Below are positions 61,556 through 64,000 of a DNA stretch of 64,000 nt, piece after piece (position 1 is the stretch's first letter; each line of letters begins with the position of its first letter). The notes below the pieces were generated by a model. That model searched no databases and was not told the origin of the DNA. It was given only the letters and a program-made list of their open reading frames with translations. Position numbers and translations under genes: made by a program. The stretch is from Alphaproteobacteria bacterium (GTDB lineage Bacteria > Pseudomonadota > Alphaproteobacteria > Rhodospirillales > Magnetospirillaceae): the NCBI GenBank assembly GCA_021325215.1, contig JAJPHO010000189.1, forward strand, positions 20,569-84,568, given 5' to 3'.

Positions 61556-63736
61556 ATGAACGGTCTGATGAAGATGTTTTCCACAGTGCGGGGTGACGCG
61601 CTGGGCGGATTGATGGCTGGTATATTGTCGTTGCCGATGACCATTCCGCTGGGGGCCCTGGCGCTGGCGCCCCTCGGGCCGGATTATATAAGCCTCGGCG
61701 TTCTGGCCGGCTTTCACGCTTCGATCGTCAGCGGCTTCGTCGCGGCTCTGGCCGGGGGCTGTAAATTGCAGATCAGCGGCCCCCGCGCCTCGGTATCCCT
61801 GATCACCGCCGTCGCGATCGAGACCGTGCTGCGGCAGGGCGCCGACCGGCATGACGCGATGATCGTCGGCTTCATCGTGGTGTTCCTGGTCGGCGTCCTG
61901 CAAGTGCTGTTCGGTATTTTCCGCCTGGGGCAGATCGCCAAATACATCCCCTATCCGGTGCTCAGCGGTTTCACCAACGGCGTCGCCATTCTGATCATCC
62001 TCGGCCAGATCGCCTCGGTAGCCGGCTTGTCCGCGACGATGCGCTGGACGGAGATCGCGCGGCACGGGGCCGAAATCTCGCCGGGATCGATCGCTGTCGC
62101 CTTGGCGACCATGGCAATGATGAAGTTCGGCTCGCGGATCACCAAAAGGCTCCCCGCGATCGTTCTCGCTTTTTTCATCGGCATAGCGCTGGACCAGCTG
62201 CTGAGACTGATCCTCGGCCAGGAAGCGCTGGGACCGCTGGTCGGCAATTTGCACGGCAGCCTTCCCAGGCCCGAGGCGGTGGCCCAGGCGATGTCGCTGT
62301 CCTGGCCGGTCCCCACTCTGCGCTGGCTCGGTATGCTGGCGCCGACCATCATGGTTCTCGCCCTGGTCGGCTCCACCGAATCGCTGCTCAGCGCGGCGGC
62401 GATCGATCAGGCCACGCATGAGCGCCATTCGAGCAATCGCGAACTGATCGGACAGGGGCTCAGCAACATGATTGGCGCCTGCTTCGGCAGCGTTCCGAGC
62501 ACGGGAGCCCCCATGCGCGGAATTACCAGCTACCAGGCCGGTGCGCGCAGCAGAATGGCGGGCGCCATCCACTCCCTGGCGATGCTCGCGCTGCTGGTGG
62601 GGGGAAGCCGCGTCCTGGCCTTGCTGCCCTTTTCGGTGATGGGCGCCATCATGATCATGATCGGCGTCTCGATGACCGACTTCTATGCCTTCTCGTTGGC
62701 CCGCCGCCGCGGCCGGGCCTATCTGGCCGACGCCTGCGTCGTGGCGCTGGTGACCTTGGTGACGGTCTTCATCAATATCGCTTTCGCCGTTCTGTGCGGG
62801 GCGATCCTGGCCTTGGTGCTGTTCGCTTCCCGCATAAGCGGTTCGGTGAATTACCAGGTCATCGACCGGACCCAGAGCCGGTCTCTCATACAGCGGACCT
62901 TGAAGGCCGAGGAGATCCTGAGCCGCGAGGGCCGCCGGATCGTCGTCCTCAATATGACGGGACCACTGTTCTTCGGCACCGTCAATCGATTGCGGGATAC
63001 CGTCGAGAGCCTGGAGGAGAGGCAGCCGCTTGTCGTCGTCCTGGACCTTCGGAATGTCACCTATATCGACATTTCCGGAGCCAAGGCGCTGACGCAGATC
63101 GGCAGGACGCTGAAACAGAAGAACCGGCGGCTGTTTCTTGCCGGCGTCGCGGCCGGCCATTGGCGCCAGGAATTCATTTTATCGACCCGCGTCGACGAAG
63201 TCATCCCGCGAGGCAGCCTGTATCCGGATGTCGAATCGGCAATGGCGGCGGCCGAGGATCTGATCTGCGGTTCGACCGGGGGCGGCGAACCGATGGAAAT
63301 AACCCTGGACGAGATGGAGGCTTTGAACGGTCTCGGCCCGGTCGATATCGACCATCTTTCGCGGATGCTGGTGCGCGCCGCCCATGAACCCGGCGAGGTC
63401 GTGTTTCGCAATGGCGAGAATGGCGATGGAATATATCTGCTGGCGGCCGGCCAGATAGAGATCACGGCGCCCTCCGAAAACGGCAGTCCGCCGCTCAGAC
63501 TGGCGACGATCGCGGCCGGCAACGTGTTCGGCGAAATGGCCCTGCTGGACGGAAAACCGCGATCGGCCAATGCGGTGGCCATGACGCAATCGGTGACCTA
63601 TTTCCTGTCGAACACGAACTTCATGGCGCTGGACGGCCAGAGGCCGGCGGTCGCCGTCAATATTCTTCTCAATATGGGCCGGGAACTCTCGGAACGCCTC
63701 AGATACTCGAACGCCCGCATGGTGTCGCAATTCTAG
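61556..63736 (+). CDS. SulP-family anion transporter fused to STAS and cyclic-nucleotide-binding domains
   Basis: A 726-residue protein. The N-terminal 400 residues form the SulP transporter with about 12 helices (LSLPMTIPLGALALAPLGP, LQISGPRASVSLITAVAIET, YPVLSGFTNGVAILIILGQI, GSVPSTGAPMRGITSYQAGA). A STAS domain follows (IVVLNMTGPLFFGTVNRLRD, LRNVTYIDISGAKALTQIGR). Residues about 590-720 form a cNMP-binding domain (EVVFRNGENGDGIYLLAAGQ, GNVFGEMALLDGKPRSANAV). It is probably a sulfate/bicarbonate-type transporter controlled by a nucleotide. A palindrome overlaps its stop codon. Confidence 0.9.
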   Translation: MNGLMKMFSTVRGDALGGLMAGILSLPMTIPLGALALAPLGPDYISLGVLAGFHASIVSGFVAALAGGCKLQISGPRASVSLITAVAIETVLRQGADRHDAMIVGFIVVFLVGVLQVLFGIFRLGQIAKYIPYPVLSGFTNGVAILIILGQIASVAGLSATMRWTEIARHGAEISPGSIAVALATMAMMKFGSRITKRLPAIVLAFFIGIALDQLLRLILGQEALGPLVGNLHGSLPRPEAVAQAMSLSWPVPTLRWLGMLAPTIMVLALVGSTESLLSAAAIDQATHERHSSNRELIGQGLSNMIGACFGSVPSTGAPMRGITSYQAGARSRMAGAIHSLAMLALLVGGSRVLALLPFSVMGAIMIMIGVSMTDFYAFSLARRRGRAYLADACVVALVTLVTVFINIAFAVLCGAILALVLFASRISGSVNYQVIDRTQSRSLIQRTLKAEEILSREGRRIVVLNMTGPLFFGTVNRLRDTVESLEERQPLVVVLDLRNVTYIDISGAKALTQIGRTLKQKNRRLFLAGVAAGHWRQEFILSTRVDEVIPRGSLYPDVESAMAAAEDLICGSTGGGEPMEITLDEMEALNGLGPVDIDHLSRMLVRAAHEPGEVVFRNGENGDGIYLLAAGQIEITAPSENGSPPLRLATIAAGNVFGEMALLDGKPRSANAVAMTQSVTYFLSNTNFMALDGQRPAVAVNILLNMGRELSERLRYSNARMVSQF

Positions 63737-63806
63737 TGTCCCGATCGCGAAGTTCGTGCGATCTGGATCACGGCCTTTCGAACTTCGCGATCGATCAGGA
63801 CACTAG
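63733..63806. repeat. Palindromic repeat 1 with CTAGTGT ends
   Basis: CTAGTGTCC and GGACACTAG bound an inner 15-bp perfect repeat CGATCGCGAAGTTCG / CGAACTTCGCGATCG. The SulP stop codon (TAG) lies in the left end. Together with repeat 2 it forms a pair of similar 74-78-bp palindromes. Confidence 0.75.
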
Positions 63807-63819
63807 CTTTATCAATCAT

Positions 63820-63897
63820 CTAGTGTGGCTTGAAGATTCTTAAATTCCTAAAATCGCTGATATCGAAGTCGTAGGAATTTAAGAATCGCCACACTAG
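63820..63897. repeat. Palindromic repeat 2 with CTAGTGT ends
   Basis: CTAGTGTGGC and GCCACACTAG bound a 16-bp inner repeat GATTCTTAAATTCCTA / TAGGAATTTAAGAATC. The outer ends match those of repeat 1 but the arms differ. The right CTAG adjoins the insertion sequence at 63898, which may have used it as target. Confidence 0.75.
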
Positions 63898-63910
63898 GAA
63901 CTGTGGACAC

Positions 63911-64000
63911 TTATCGTAGCCACAAGACGATAGCGGCGAGCGTTACGACGGCCAGGTAATTCCTGGCCGTCTTCTCAAAGCGGGTAGCGACACGGCGGAA
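63911..64000 (-). mobile_element. IS5-type transposase gene, 3' end (cut by window edge)
   Basis: The last 29 codons plus stop (TAA at 63913-63911) read FRRVATRFEKTARNYLAVVT followed by LAAIVLWLR. RYEKTARNYLAxVxLAAxxxWL is the conserved C-terminal tail of IS5-family (IS427/IS1031-like) transposases. The insertion-sequence end is probably at about 63898, next to a CTAG shared with repeat 2. The rest lies beyond the window. Confidence 0.85.

Noticed and set aside
61295..63160. 621-codon minus-strand open frame
   Set aside because: It is antisense to the SulP transporter and shows only Gln/Asp/His-rich shadow sequence.
1..64000. tRNA, rRNA, replication origin or complete prophage
   Set aside because: No cloverleaf, rRNA-like sequence, DnaA-box cluster or phage structural genes were seen by eye; a dedicated RNA scan could not be run.

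Overview
The window is high-GC, densely packed DNA from an alphaproteobacterium, most likely a facultative methylotroph that uses a lanthanide-type methanol dehydrogenase. The species cannot be read from the sequence. The assignment rests on the xoxF-xoxG-xoxJ genes, glutathione-linked formaldehyde oxidation, a SigF/NrsF pair with GTAACC...CGAA promoters, FixJ and CsbD/DUF3309 proteins, and generally alphaproteobacterial gene types.

Positions 1-25150 form a quinoprotein-alcohol island. It starts with the N-terminal part of a TonB-dependent receptor. Next come a NarL-type two-component pair, a SphA-like outer-membrane protein and a second LuxR-type response regulator. On the minus strand lie a nitrate/sulfonate-type ABC importer, a three-PAS hybrid kinase and a FIST protein; the last two resemble the NahK/NosP pair next to the exa genes of Pseudomonas. 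Two small Cys-containing proteins precede xoxF (interrupted here by an apparent 1-nt frameshift), xoxG and xoxJ. After a HicB remnant and an M20 amidohydrolase, a minus-strand operon encodes the ABC system associated with PQQ alcohol dehydrogenases: cytochrome c, binding protein, YVTN propeller, ATPase, permease and an exported protein. It resembles the lanthanide-uptake lut cluster of Methylorubrum. An AraC regulator and gfa, the class III formaldehyde dehydrogenase and S-formylglutathione hydrolase complete a route methanol -> formaldehyde -> formate.

Positions 25147-42319 are mixed housekeeping and accessory genes: periplasmic binding protein, acid phosphatase, ArsR/SRPBCC pair, sedolisin, M3 oligopeptidase, ABC exporter, thioredoxin-like protein, small stress proteins, FixJ regulator, an orphan mrpFG pair, lrgAB, and a lipoprotein plus calpain-like/DUF4214 protein operon.

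Positions 42405-51292 hold two complete, different bufferin-type RiPP operons. One is bufA2-B-C followed by a LysR regulator and a small secreted protein. The other is bufA1-B-C-DoxX, with an extra orphan bufA1 facing away. Between them lie an ECF sigma factor and its NrsF-type anti-sigma, plus a secreted HExxH protein. SigF-type promoter sequences are visible before bufA2 and before the sigma gene.

Positions 51616-64000 contain a GGDEF-EAL protein, two lipoproteins, a GT32-like glycosyltransferase, the NAD operon nadA-nadC-nadB, a membrane diguanylate cyclase, RidA, a SulP transporter with STAS and cyclic-nucleotide domains, two palindromic repeats, and the 3' end of an IS5-type transposase cut by the window edge.
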